Shown here in pieces: positions 32,456 to 44,344 of a stretch of DNA of 64,000 nucleotides. The notes under the pieces were generated by a model, which was not told the origin of the DNA, searched no databases, and saw only the letters and a program-made list of their open reading frames with translations. A program made the translations under genes and the position numbers. Location: assembly GCA_022701365.1 (NCBI GenBank), contig JAKUHH010000201.1:310001-374000 (forward strand). Reading direction: 5' to 3'. The DNA comes from Mycocentrospora acerina (Eukaryota > Ascomycota > Dothideomycetes > Pleosporales). How positions within the stretch are numbered: position 1 is the stretch's first letter; each line of letters begins with the position of its first letter.

Positions 32456-33159
32456 GTGGTATGTTTACTTGGTAGCAAGGTCTATTGTAACTCATATCAA
32501 CGGACCAATTTATACGCCTCGAAATTAGGAAAAACAGTCATGGGGTTACGCTATCAACCTTAAAAGTCTAGAATACTCATTCAAAGGCGAAGCTGAACTT
32601 CTGGACCACTGGCGCGGCAACGAATACCGTATGCAGGAGTTTGCTCCGTGCCTTAGCATTCAACACGCCATCAAAGCCTTTATCTGGTCAGCAAACGTCA
32701 AAATGACTGCAAACCTTGAGGAAGCACAAGGTAAAGTTTCGAAATTGGAAAAAATTGTATGTAGAAACTATAGCGGACTAATAATTGTTTTTACTCCAAC
32801 TCCATATAGATGCGGCATCTGAGGGATTAGATCAATAGCGCCGACATCTGTATGACTTTGCAACAGGATTAGGAAATAAACAGACCAGATAGAGAGAACT
32901 TAAGTCGTTAAGGGTTAAAAAAAAAGGATGCGTCCTATGAAGTCGTACAAGGAGTAATCTGGCATTTCTTAGATTTTCTGTAGCTTATTTAAGTTTCATG
33001 GCAATCGATTTCCATAAAGTTGCAACAGGCTTGTAGAAGCTTGCATGACCTCTGGGGGAAAGATGGGGTATCACAATGTAGAGGCGTCATGGGTAGATCG
33101 GGAAGACTGTCGTGACCAAGCATATTTCTTCCTCGTACCCTCTCATCTCTACGCCCAGA
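32456..33159. other. Intergenic region
   Basis: 704 bases, AT-rich, between the SDR start and the small membrane protein stop. No gene or repeat recognised. Confidence 0.5.
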
Positions 33160-33372
33160 CTAGTTTTTCAAGAACCCTAGCAATCCACCTTTCTTTGCAT
33201 CCTTCTTCTTGGGATACGCCTTCCCTGTAACAAAGCTGATGTAGAACGAAAGGCCAACCAAGAGGGAGAGACCGATGATGACGAGGAGCAGAGTCAGCAG
33301 CGGCCGTGCGTCTGCCTGTACCGAGCGAAGAGCGGCTGGCGTGAGGATTGGTGCGAGAAATTCCCAAGCCAT
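33160..33372 (-). CDS. Small hypothetical membrane protein, 70 residues
   Basis: Family not recognised. From the ATG at 33372 the frame encodes 70 residues: a short N-terminus (MAWEFLAPILTPAALRSV), one clear membrane helix at residues ~24-48 (PLLTLLLVIIGLSLLVGLSFYI), then a lysine-rich tail (YPKKKDAKKGG) and a hydrophobic end LLGFLKN. The layout of a single helix with a basic cytosolic tail is that of small ER or mitochondrial tail-anchored-type proteins. The frame stays open upstream without an ATG, so an additional 5' exon cannot be excluded. Confidence 0.55.
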   Translation of the reverse strand: MAWEFLAPILTPAALRSVQADARPLLTLLLVIIGLSLLVGLSFYISFVTGKAYPKKKDAKKGGLLGFLKN

Positions 33373-34235
33373 TGTGTTTATTGTAGGTGAAGTCTTGGCA
33401 AGGGGTGCAGTGGATGGTGAGATATGTCCAACTGGCAATTCCTCGGAATGCAAGAAACTGGGTTTATGGGTTGACAGCCGGCTGTCTTAGGAATTTAGGA
33501 GGTTGAAAAGCTGCGAGACCGACGTCTTGGCCGTGCAAAGAGTGCGTGAAGATTAGAAAAGACGAGATTAGTACTGAAAAGATGGGCAAAGGAGCACGCT
33601 GCACTGAAGTATGGCGAACAGACTGCCCCATGTACTGCGAGGCAGCGCGTTTGCAAACAACAAGTGTTTGAGGTGTGCCACGACCTCTGATGCGGCGCAG
33701 GACACGATGGTGAGACGTGTCTACAGACCTGCTCGCTATCTGGCGTAAGGACAGAGACATACCCACACGACGCGTCAAGCTCGACGATCTCGTGGGGCAT
33801 GTGCAGGAAGCTGCATACTAAGACTTCCCTAAATGAACGAATTTACGCGGACTATCTAACGCAGGACGAACGGAGCATGATGTGCATGATGTACATCACG
33901 TGTGTCGGCTAAGTCTCCCAAAAGTCCGAGCCGTGCTTGGCTGTTCATCAGACGGGAAAAGCCCTTCAAGTCTCGCGCGCGCACTTATTCTCCTCCCTCT
34001 GCCCTCACCCGACTGTCCAGGCACTCTTCTTTTGTCTAAAAATCCGAATTATTGCTCTTGTAGATTGGTGTGTATTTCTTGTGCAACTAACCCTTGAACT
34101 GTTTAGAGATTTATTCGAACAATAAGTCCAGGACCCCCGCTGCCCTTTGCACCAACCGCAAGCTTCAAGACGCAAAGTTTCGTACAGCTCTGCAGCCCTG
34201 TGTGAAGTTTAGATCATCATCTACACATCGTCGAC
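33373..34235. promoter_or_regulatory. Divergent intergenic region, small membrane protein / EMG1
   Basis: 863 bases between head-to-head starts. Pyrimidine-rich with CTCTGCCCTCACCC near 33995, as often seen before fungal housekeeping genes. No gene supported. Confidence 0.5.
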
Positions 34236-35194
34236 ATGGCCGGACCCATCAAGCCAGAAACCTCTCCAGAGCGACATGAGTCCCGAGACAATACCGAGCG
34301 CGAGAAGAAGCGTGCCAGTGAGTATTCGTCCTTGCGTCTTGTTACACCATTCCCCGCACCCCCACTCATACGAGGCCACAACTTAATGCATCTTCTACAG
34401 GGACTCAGTCCATGCCACCTCCCGAGCTGCCAAAGCTCATTGCCGACCAACACGTGCCCATCGCCACAAACGACAAGGACACACAGCGCATGATTGTTGT
34501 GCTCTGCAATGCTACCCTCGAGACCTACAAGGCCTCGCACGGCGGTGGTCGGGGCCCTGGTGCTCGGGAAGACAAGTACAACCTGCTCAACAGCGATGAC
34601 CACATTGGAGTGATGAGAAAGATGGGACGCGACATTAGCGAGGCCCGTCCAGACATTACCCACCAGGTGCGTGTAAGATGCAGCCATGGGTAAGCATCAG
34701 CTAACGTGGCAATGTAGTGTCTCCTCACCCTGCTCGATTCGCCAATCAACAAGGCGGGCAAGCTTCAGATCTACATTCAAACAGCGCACAACGTTCTCAT
34801 CCGAGTCAGCCCCACTGTCCGCATTCCCCGAACCTTCAAGCGATTTGCTGGTCTCATGGTGCAGCTGCTCCACCGACACCAGATCCGCTCCACCTCGTCA
34901 CAGGAGAAGCTGATCGAAGTGATCAAGAATCCCATCACAGATCATCTCCCACCCAATTGTCGCAAGGTCACGCTCAGTTTCGACTCGGAAGTTGTGCGCA
35001 TAAGCGACTACATCGGAGGCCTTGGCAAAGACGAGAGTATAGCCGTCTTCGTCGGAGCCATGGCCAAGGGTAACGACGACTTTGCAGATAGCATCAAAGA
35101 CGACAGCATCGCCATTAGCAATTTCAATCTCAGTGCTAGCGTTGCGTGCAGCAAATTCTGCCATGCCGCAGAGGATGTCTGGAATATCTTTTAG
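34236..35194 (+). CDS. EMG1: rRNA small subunit pseudouridine N1-methyltransferase Emg1/Nep1
   Basis: SPOUT-fold methyltransferase that methylates a hypermodified pseudouridine of 18S rRNA and is needed for 40S biogenesis in the nucleolus. Three exons: 34236-34317, 34401-34666 and 34718-35194, joined to 274 residues. Diagnostic blocks: IVVLCNATLETYK, LLNSDDHIGVMRKMGRDI, then CLLTLLDSPINKAGKLQIYI, VSPTVRIPRTFKRFAGLMVQLL and EVIKNPITDHLPPNCRKVTLSF. The C-terminal AdoMet knot is VFVGAMAKGNDDF...ISNFNLSASVACSKFCHAAEDVW. The N-terminal ~30 residues are charged and disordered. Introns begin GTGAGT and GTGCGT. Confidence 0.96.
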
Positions 35195-36614
35195 AGTAAC
35201 AAACAAGCAAAGTTTGGGCATTATTGTGTCAACCAAGCCTCTTAGTCTACGTGCGACTATTGGCTCGCCATTTTTTTTTGAAAAATGGATTTAAAGAGGA
35301 GGAAGCGAGTGGCATGGGGACATGTAGGCAGCAGGACACGCACATTGGCTTAGATCGCAACATCGACAGCCTGTGCACTACTGCTATCGTTTTGGAGCGT
35401 CTGCTTGAGATTTTTTTACAACAAAACAATACTCTGGCTCAACGCACTAAAGCTGTTCTCGTTAGAGAACGCGTGGAGTATTTCAACCTGCTCCACGTTC
35501 CCTGTGTTTCCTTTTACCCTTCATCCGCTGCCACGCTCGACGTGTACAACCTGTAGGTTTTTTCTTGTCATTAGCTGCATTTACCAAGCTTCGTATTAGC
35601 CTGGAAGGCAGCCTATACGATTTCGTCAATGGATGATTGTACATTTCATTGTGGTTCCACAGTAGTTTTCAAGCGTTGCTGGAGACGATGTCGACGTCAT
35701 TAGTCTAATTTCTAGTTAAATGGAATGCGTTGCATGCTGTCATTGCCGTTTCAGTCCGCATCCCAGTCCGCATCGCAGTCCTATACGAGCAAGTAACTTC
35801 CCAGCACTTTTCCTGTCACTACGCTCTACAAGGGCAAGCGCAAGAGTGTCCTCACGTGTTGCGCATGCGGCGGGAGAGCGACATTGGAAAGCCTGACAGT
35901 TGGAAAAAATGCGGATCTTCTCAGGGCTTTCGAAAAAGCATGAGAGCCGCATACTCCTTTTGTCTAACAGGGCTAGTGATTATAGTTGTACGGGATATCT
36001 TGACTCCCCGCCTCGACACTGAGTCGCTTAAGCTGCGTTCCAAGGCACTGTGCTGTATAGACGTCACACCATTCTGATGGTGCGATGCGGAGACAGGCTG
36101 TCAGCTCCAGACCGCATAAGTTGTGGCCGTACGCGTCAAGCGGGCCAAAATTCTACAGGCGCGGTGTGTGATGTTATGAGGCGTGAGCGGGTCTGAATCT
36201 TCGTGGGGATACGGGCCGTGGCCAACATCCAATCCGCTTCACTTTGAGCTCGCTTCTTTTAGCTGCAGACGCAGGACATGTGGCAGCATCAGGAGAATTT
36301 GACAACGGACTCCATGATAGCCAGCAACGTCGGTGGGGCGGGCTACTGGCGGCCTTCCCGCAACAGTATCGGTTGCCCTGTATCCTTGCGCTCCCAGCCA
36401 TCGCGATGCATCGAGACTGCATCTCAGCGGGGTGAAATATATACTTCTACGTCGTACCAGTTCTCCTGCTCTCTCATCACCACACCTCCTCACCCTCTTC
36501 CAACCACTTGCCTGTTGTGTTTCCAGACACGGCTTTGTTTTTGTCATAGCATTTGTTGATTGCGTGTCTTCGTCCTCTCGTTTCGTTCGTCCGTCCTTCA
36601 CCGCTTTTCGGAAG
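35195..36614. other. Intergenic region
   Basis: 1.4 kb between EMG1 and the VOC gene. The right part holds the VOC gene promoter, with an AATATATAC run at about 36437-36445 some 170 bases before its ATG. No gene recognised. Confidence 0.5.
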
Positions 36615-38863
36615 ATGCCTGTTTCTCACATTGGTCTCACCGTTTCTCATCTTCCACATTCGACTTCATTTTTTCTGTCTGCTCTCCAGCCCCTCGGATA
36701 CCGCTATGTCGGTCAACATGGCCACCAGGTCGGGTTCGGTGTCCGGGATGCAGACTTCTTTTTATGCCAAGAAACGCCAGGGTAGGTATTCTTGGTCGAT
36801 CACTGTGTGTACACCGCAACTGACAACAACGCAGTCTCAAAGCCAGTGCTACTCACATAGCATTCACCGCTCACAGTCGTACGGCTGTTCGTGACTTCTA
36901 TACCGCTGCCCTTACTGCTGGAGGTCGACCTAACGGAGCACCTGCCGTTCGATGCGAAGAAGATGGTCACTTCAACGCAGCTGTGCTTGATCTTGACGGC
37001 AACAGCATCGAAGTGGTCTTCAAAAATGGACCTGACGTGCGAGCAGACGGAACTATAATTGAGTATAGCAGAGTGATCACGTGGGAGAGAACTACCACTG
37101 GAGGTTATCGCGACGACAGAAGTGCCGTTAGCTCTCGAACAAGTGTTTCACGACAAGCTCCTGCGCCTGCTATGACTGAGGTCCTGACGAAAATTTCATC
37201 TGTTGCCTCTCAAGTACCTAGCATTGCTAGAAGTAATTCGGAGCCTGCCGCTGTTCCACAGGTAGCGCCGGCATCTAATTCCAACAACAATGGAGTAGCC
37301 ACAACAATTCTTGGAACTCTCCTCGGGGCTGCGGCAGGAGCAGCCGTTGCATATGCTATGGTGAGTAGTGAGCGCGATAGCGCAAGGAAAGAGGCCGAAT
37401 TCAGCGCATTCATGGATGCCAAAAATGCGGTCAGGGCTGCGGCCAACTTTGCTCAGACCGCAACCCAAACCATGCTTCCCGTAGCCCCAGTACCAGACCC
37501 ACAACCCACCTACGCCGCGTCTCCGATACACCGCAACACTGACGAGCAACCGTATCATTCCTCCGAGCCGCCTCGGGCTCCTCCTGTTTATGCCCAACGT
37601 CAAATTGACGTAGAGTCATATCACTCGACCGAGGTTCCTTTGGCTCGGAGTATCTACGTTCAGCGACAAATTGAAGCTCCACCTCCACCTAGTTATCACT
37701 CACCGTCTTACACTTCTGCACCTCCTACTGAGGTCGCAGACCGTGAATCAGAATATGTACCGGCAGCATCTGTTGCTCCATCTCAGGCGCGTTCGCATTT
37801 CAGTAGTCACCGCTCAATGACAAGTCCCGAGTTTGTCACTGCGGAGAAGGCAACAAGCACAGTGTCATCGGCAGAGAGGGCGAGAAATAATGTGTCGCCT
37901 GCGGACAAGGGAAGGAGTACTTCGGAAAAAGCCACAAGTACCGTCTCATCAGCATCCGCGTCGACACTTAAACCTCCTGCTGAAGAGCCGCTGTCGAAAT
38001 CTCGGAGTGTTGCCTACAGTACTGCTCCTAGTACATTCATATCTTCCTATGTGGCTGATCGTGATGAGTCTAAGCACGATTCTAAGAGGAGCAGCGTGGG
38101 AAGCGTCCACTCGCATCACTCAAGCAGGTCCAAGGCCAGGTCCTCGCATTCGCATGCTTCGAGACACTCTTCTAGTTCCAAGCACGGCAGTAGTCGTATC
38201 CAGCCAGTCGAATCATCGCCACCGCCACCGCCACCGCCGCCACCACCACCACCTCCACCTCCTGCTCTAAGGGTTCCACCAAAGGTGCCCTCAAAGGCAG
38301 CTTCTCTCGTGAGCAGAGTCTTTGGGTCAAGATCAAAGGACAAGGATGAAGACTTTATTGATGATCTCGAAATTGAGGAGCTAACCGAAGACGATTTCGA
38401 CACCGAAACCGTTGCCCCGAGCGATAGTATCTCTCAAATTGGCTCTTCTCACCGCAGACGTCGACACCGTAGCAGCCGCCACAATGACGATGATGCATCC
38501 ACTGTCAGCAAACAAAGCTCTTCATCTAAACAATCCAGGCACTCGCACCGTTCCAGCCGGTCCCATAAGTCGCGCTCCCAAAATTCCGACGATTCGAGTG
38601 ACGACAAACCTCGCCGTAGTTCGCGTCCTTCCGGCCCATCTGAAGCCAGCGAAGCAACTACTGTCCGCCCTGGTAAGGGTAGCCGCAAGGATTCCGTCAC
38701 TGACGACCGACGGTACGATGGCTTGTTCGACAAAGTCCAGTATGGAAACGGAGATGTGCCAATTAGGGGCATCACGCCAAGTATGGTTAGCGCTGCGAAC
38801 AAGAACAAAACGAGGACCATGATTATGCATTCGCTGGGACAGAAGATGAACATTTTTGAGTAA
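36615..38863 (+). CDS. VOC (glyoxalase-fold) domain fused to a long Ser/Arg/Pro-rich tail
   Basis: Two exons, 36615-36781 and 36835-38863, joined to 731 residues across a 53-base intron. Residues 1-~140 form a VOC domain: VSHIGLTVSHLPHSTSFFLSAL with the metal-ligand His, THIAFTAHSRTAVRDFY with the second His, and AVLDLDGNSIEVVF with the Glu. Such domains occur in glyoxalase I and dioxygenases. A glycine-zipper-like hydrophobic segment follows (ATTILGTLLGAAAGAAVAYAMV, encoded near 37300-37362) and may enter a membrane. The remaining ~500 residues are disordered: S/T/P-rich, His-Ser-Arg repeats, about 17 consecutive prolines (38215-38265), an acidic patch (DFIDDLEIEELTEDDFDTE) and RS-type segments. 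Function unknown; the enzymatic role of the VOC part is inferred. Confidence 0.8.
38214..38266 (+). repeat. CCA/CCG/CCT triplet repeat encoding polyproline
   Basis: Seventeen or so proline codons in a row within the tail of the VOC-domain gene, with mixed third bases. Confidence 0.9.
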
Positions 38864-41800
38864 ATATGGGAAGTGTGCATATTGTAGTTTGATAGCGAGT
38901 TTGTTTGATTGGCTGCTTTTAGGTTGCATGGCTCGGCGTTTATTGGGCATGTCTTTCTTTGCTTTACTTCGCTTCACTTAGATATTGCTCGTTATTCGCT
39001 TCACAGCAACGATTGATTCGATGAATAATGTACAACCACTAGAGAGACTAGAATTTACGAGGAACAAATAAACATTTGGGTTACATTCATGTGCAATACC
39101 ACTTGTGTCTGGACGTGAGTCACCTCCATGCTGAAACTTGTTGATGTGTTCTTTCCTCACCAGCATTTCCCCCCTCACTTTGCTTTGCACTTTTGTAGCC
39201 CCCCTTTCTTCAACATCGTCGTCATACTTTTACGTTCTACAGTTGCTCCAGGTTAAACTTCATTAATTCTTCGCAGATTTAAACCAACTTCATTTCCAAG
39301 TATTGAAAGTACGCACGAGCGTCTTCGTACCAACCCAAACTTGTTCTAGTCACTTTCACAACTGTAGATATCAGATCTTGCGCTTAAAACCTGCACTTGC
39401 GAAGGGTTTAGAACGATTAGAATGAAGATTTCATTGTTTGTTAGAATCTTGCCACTCATTACTTTTTCTTCAGGGAGTTTGAGGAGGCTGGAGATCATGT
39501 ACGATTCGAAATCCAATGCACGGTCGCCATGGTTTTGAGGCATTGGCATAGGACAAGGAAGTGACTCAATGTTTCACCGCTGACTATGAAGAATACTTTC
39601 AATGAGATGAGAAAAATAAAGCCTTGGTTTCGAGACTCCAAGAGCAAAGTAGTTGTATGTTTCTGCGGTCTTGTGCGGGGAGTAGACCTTTTGTGGTAGT
39701 AAGAGATGTCATGTATTGTTTCAGCATACATGATTAGGTACCCAATACATAGGATGTGTATCAATTATCGTGATTGCACAAATCTAATTATACTAGATTA
39801 TGAGGGTTTCTCATTGAATAACTGGATAATGTAAAAGCTGTATGATTTGGACACTGATTTGTCTCCATTAATAGTTACAAGAGAGATTTTTCGTATGAAA
39901 AAAAAACAAGTTTCTTGATAAAAATTGAGATAAGATCGCGATTTACAGACTGCTTTTGATCTAGATGATACTAAAGGAGTAAATATGAGGCGAGCAAGGC
40001 TGTACTTGATCATCAATCTACTTTTGTTTAAAAGGATCAAAACTCGAACATATTCCTCTTGAAGCAGAGGAACTAAAATGCCAATGAAATTTAATAAAAG
40101 TATTCAATTCTGCAATTATTCACTGACACCCGAGAGTTGCAATTTACTGCGACAATTTTGTTACAGCTTTAGAACAGACGCATCAACATTCGGTGGCGAA
40201 ACTACGATCTGAATGCACAACCTATACTGTTTGCAGACGCTAACTCAATATGTATTTAGGTACTTGAGTAGGATGGTTTATCAACTTCATCTTCAATGGA
40301 GGAGGTTGGATCTGCAATTCCTTTAGAAGAGAGTATGGAAGCCTTCAAACTAAACCCAGCCAAACCTAACTTTAATATTGACTCTAGTCAGAGATTCTTT
40401 GTATGATCGATAAGAGATCTCACATTAATACTCATACTTTGGTACTCCCTGGAAATATGCGCATGAATGTCGGCTTTCGTCACGATGACCTCATACAAGT
40501 ATATCAGCATAATCGCATATTCGCGTACTCGCATACTCGCATACTAGCCTACTAAAACAACAGAAAGCTAGCAAGACAGAACCAATCTGTTTAAGGTGAC
40601 AAACATGCTGCACATGACTAAATGTATACCAATAAAAGTGGGACAATCAATCGTGTGGTATTGTTCTCATCGTGCTAGTGGAACCGGATAAACTGTCCGT
40701 CCAAGACAAAATCAGAGTTTGTGCACGAATCGATTGTTGACGAGGGCATGACTCTCAGGTGACGAGCAGAAATACCGCGAATCCTCTCTATGGCCAAACT
40801 TTCATCACAATGATTTTGAAACGTGTATGTTTGCAACCTCTGGAATTGAGGCTCCGTTATATTCGTTTCCCAGCTCTCTCTTTTTATGAATACACATGTT
40901 GATGTGTTGTACGCGGCGACTTCTACGTGTAGCCAGAATCCTCTTTGGTTTTGCCTACTGAGATGCTGTAGCGGGCCGTTTTGCCGAAACGTCCTTGTTA
41001 ACAATCCCGGCGGTCTGACTGTATGCGCAAGAGGGCGACGCGAATGTGCAATAGCCAGCCGGACATATGTTGAGGGTGAGTGGTTGTAATCTCCAATGGC
41101 TCTCTTGAGAAACAGCAGATTGGTAACAGATTGTCCAAGCCTCAGCGTTCGATCGTGCGAGCGTTCGTCTCTCGTTCACCGTGGTGGTAAATCGAACATC
41201 CCATATTAATGGTGGCATCCTGAGCTATTCGCGCTGTTGTAATCAATGTGATTACAACTATGCTTGCCGAAACATATGCGCGTTTCCGTTGTTGGTCCGA
41301 TTTGGAGCGGTTATGGACAGGATGTTGGTAGTGCGTAGTATGTTCGATACGCCGAAAATAATGGCTTCCGTATCATGCTCGATTATGTCGGGTGTGGTGT
41401 TCTGATCGGTTCGTAGAAGAGCACTTGGATGAGGCTCTCTCCAAGAGAAGTCCCCCGCCATGGTCTTCGTAGTATCGCGTCCAGAACGTTGCGGAGGGGC
41501 GAACGCGCAGGGGTGACTGTGTGAAGACGGTCGGTCATTTCTGACGTCGACTGGCCAGTTGATGGCAAGATGCAATGGCCCTCCTATTTTCCCCGTTAGT
41601 TGTACGCACGTAAGGCTTTTGGGCCATCTCACAACAGCACGGCTTGCCATTCGAGAGGTTCTCCAGCGGACGCCAAAGAGGTCTCGAGACAAGTTCCGCG
41701 TTGGACTTGGGCCAGACAAGTAAACGAGCCTAGACTGCGGTCGTTGTGCGCTCGGCATCGCAAAAGACATCACTGCGTCGTGCAACAACGAAGGACCGAC

Positions 41801-42506
41801 TGCATGTTCCGTCATGTCATTATGGGACTAAGAGAACGAAACAAGTATCGCCAAGTAAGGCCAGTTCGTGACGATACAGGACCCTCGTTACCAACAGCAT
41901 TTGCGTCGAAACGAGGTCATGCCAAATTACCAATGGAAGCCACTTTTCGCCCACCAGAACCTTCCCGAAACTCGACACAAGAACACCCCAAAAACCCCAC
42001 AAATCAGGTGACGACTGATTAGGAACCGATTCTCAAAAGGAGCCTTTTGCCGGCGATATTTACCTGATTCTTTACGTTAAGTACAAGATCTGAGGCTGAC
42101 AACCGCTTGCTTGGATCCACCTACGAAGCACAACGCAACACTCTCGGCACAGCAATCCGACAGGGCTCTCTGGAATCAGCTCAAACCCGGCAAATCACAA
42201 GAAGAACGGAGGATCAAGCCGGCCACATCAATTTAGCATAAGCTGTTCCCGCAATCTGCAGGCCTAGTAGTGTTGATGCTGGGCGCGAAGGTTGAACGAG
42301 TTGTTGTTGATCCTTCGATACGGACTACTCCTCCGGGCAAGGTAAGAGTGACGCACAGTCAATTACGCGTGTAGGATCCGCGTTCGAGAACACTAGGACT
42401 CCCTTACTCACGCATGATGCTACACAGATCTTGCAATTCCTTAGCTTGCGTCGTATGATAAATATAACATACTCGTTTCGAGAAGCTCTATTAAGTCAGC
42501 GCTGAA
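38864..42506. other. AT-rich, gene-poor intergenic region
   Basis: 3.6 kb, the longest gene-free span. From about 39000 to 40700 it is strongly AT-rich with only short frames. A GCATACTC-type tandem repeat lies at about 40514-40550. A minus-strand frame at 40675-41004 (containing GFWLHVEVAAYNTSTCVFIKRE) looks partly coding but lacks an ATG and a recognisable family. Frames at 41258-42022 on both strands overlap and are unsupported. The right end should hold the promoter of the Zn2Cys6 regulator. Confidence 0.5.
40514..40550 (+). repeat. Short GCATACTC tandem repeat
   Basis: Four imperfect copies of an eight- to nine-base unit (GCATATTCGC, GTACTC, GCATACTC, GCATACTA) in AT-rich intergenic DNA. 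Confidence 0.6.
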
Positions 42507-44344
42507 ATGGGCAAATATCGTTCCAGGAGTGGCTGGTGAGTGGATCACAAGATCGTTCATGAATAGGCTGATGACATTCCTGTATAGTTTAACCTGCCGA
42601 GCGCGACGCGTGAAGTGTAGGTTACCAGTCAAAGTTGATCATGTTTTACTGATTCTCGTAGGTGACGAGGCAAGACCTACTTGTAATGCATGCAGTAAAA
42701 AAAACCGTCCGTGTCAGTGGGAAGCTCCTCACACTAAGTTTAGAGACTATCAACCGGCTGAAACATCACCCAGCATGAGCTATAATAACGATGAGGACGA
42801 TGATGATGACATGCAAATCGATGGTGACGGTACCAGAGCCGACGGAAGTGAAGTTTCGAGCGGATCGCGATTGGTCCAGGGGAACAGTAGAGCCGGAAGT
42901 CACCTATCAGCAACAGCCAGCATTCCAACACCATCTTTGCTGGGCACACAGCTTTCGCCAAGATCGCCATCTTTGGTACTTCCATCAAAAAGCTCGTCCG
43001 GTATTTCCACAGCAAACCTGCAGTTTGTACGACTTGAAGAAGGAAGACATACCTTCACGGAGCCCATCACGCTTACACACGACGAGGCGTTTCTCGTACA
43101 TCATTACACAGAGCATCTCGGCAGGTGGCTTGATTGCACAGATGCGACCCGCCAATTTACTCTGGGTGTTCCAGAAAAAGTTAAGTTATGTCCGGTTTTG
43201 TGTCATGCAGTCTTGTCATTTGCAGCCCGGCACCGTAGGGATGACGCGACGGCAGATGTTGCATACCAACACTGTATTGCATTGCTCATCGATCGACTGA
43301 ATGAGGATGCTGCTAGCCATGACGAAACACTGTTGTGTGCCATTGTAATCCTACGATTCTATGAACAGCTTAATGGTGAGATTCACCGAGCTCATGTGTC
43401 ATACTTCCATTCTGACTTGGCCAGTTCCATCAAGTACGGGTTCAGACGATGAGCAACATCTGGCAGGATGTTCAGCTATCTTACGTGCATCTCAAGGCCA
43501 CCACTTTGTTGATCCGTCTGCGCCAACGTTACGTGAGGCTGCTTTTTGGGTTTACGTCCGCCAGTGTCTTTACAACGCCACCATCAATCAGCACCCACCG
43601 GACATAGACTTTTCATTGCAGCTTCATCCTACTCCAAGTTCCATGCAAGACTCGCACCCTTTGGCTCGATTGAGACTAGAGACTGCGTGGGCCAACCAGA
43701 TGACATGGTATACAGCTTGCATCGTCAACTTCTGTTTTGAAGGCAATGACCCTCTGGACGACAAGACGAACAGACCCGGAAGATGGCAAGATCTTTGGGA
43801 TTCCATTCATACATGGGCTAATGAGAGACCCAAAGGGTTTGATCCGATCTGGCAAGGTCCATACCGAGAGAGTAGTGTATTCCCTGAAATATGGTTTACA
43901 ACTGACTGGCACGGTAGGTGGTTCAAATCCCATGCAACAACATGTGCTAATAGCAGCAGTTGTTTCATTTGGGTTCTTTCACTTCTCCTGTATATTGTTG
44001 CTCAGCTACAAGCCCGGCCCAAAATTTGCTATCCGCAGTACTGGAAGATTATCCGAATCAGACGTAAGTTTATTCTATTTGGTAAGCCAAACGTCTTCCT
44101 CTGATCCCACTAGCGTCAGATATTAGAGCACGCGCGAGCGATATGTGGCGCCTGTAGGAGCTCGCCGGAAACAGTGCCTATATCAATCACCCTTTGCCAC
44201 ACCATTTTTATATGGGGGCCGCTCGTAACGGACTCACAAGAACGACACGAAGTAATCGAGCTTCTTGTGAGGTTTGAAACTACTCAAGTCTGGCCGACGA
44301 CCTGGATTATTAATGAACTCAAAGCAGAGTGGGGAATAAATTGA
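42507..44344 (+). CDS. Zn2Cys6 fungal transcription factor (ARCA-like)
   Basis: Nuclear DNA-binding regulator. Six exons: 42507-42535, 42588-42616, 42662-43375, 43425-43913, 43957-44063 and 44114-44344, joined to 532 residues. Two 29-base exons and the start of the third assemble the zinc cluster SGCLTCRARRVKCDE, then RPTCNACSKKNRPCQW, giving all six cysteines in CX2CX6CX6CX2CX6C-like spacing. An acidic stretch (DDDDDMQID) and a Ser-rich linker follow. The C-terminal regulatory domain (fungal_trans_2 type) has DEAFLVHHYTEHLGRWLDC, DDEQHLAGCSAILRA and ILEHARAICGACR. The end WPTTWIINELKAEWGI is typical of the ARCA-like group. Its targets are unknown; no adjacent pathway suggests one. Confidence 0.92.

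Noticed and set aside
41258..42022. Two opposing frames of 140-185 codons
   Set aside because: They overlap each other and show no recognised motif, consistent ATG context or introns.
43919..43931. GGTTCAAATCC, a tRNA B-box-like motif
   Set aside because: It lies in an intron of the Zn2Cys6 gene and no A-box or cloverleaf can be formed with the upstream coding sequence.
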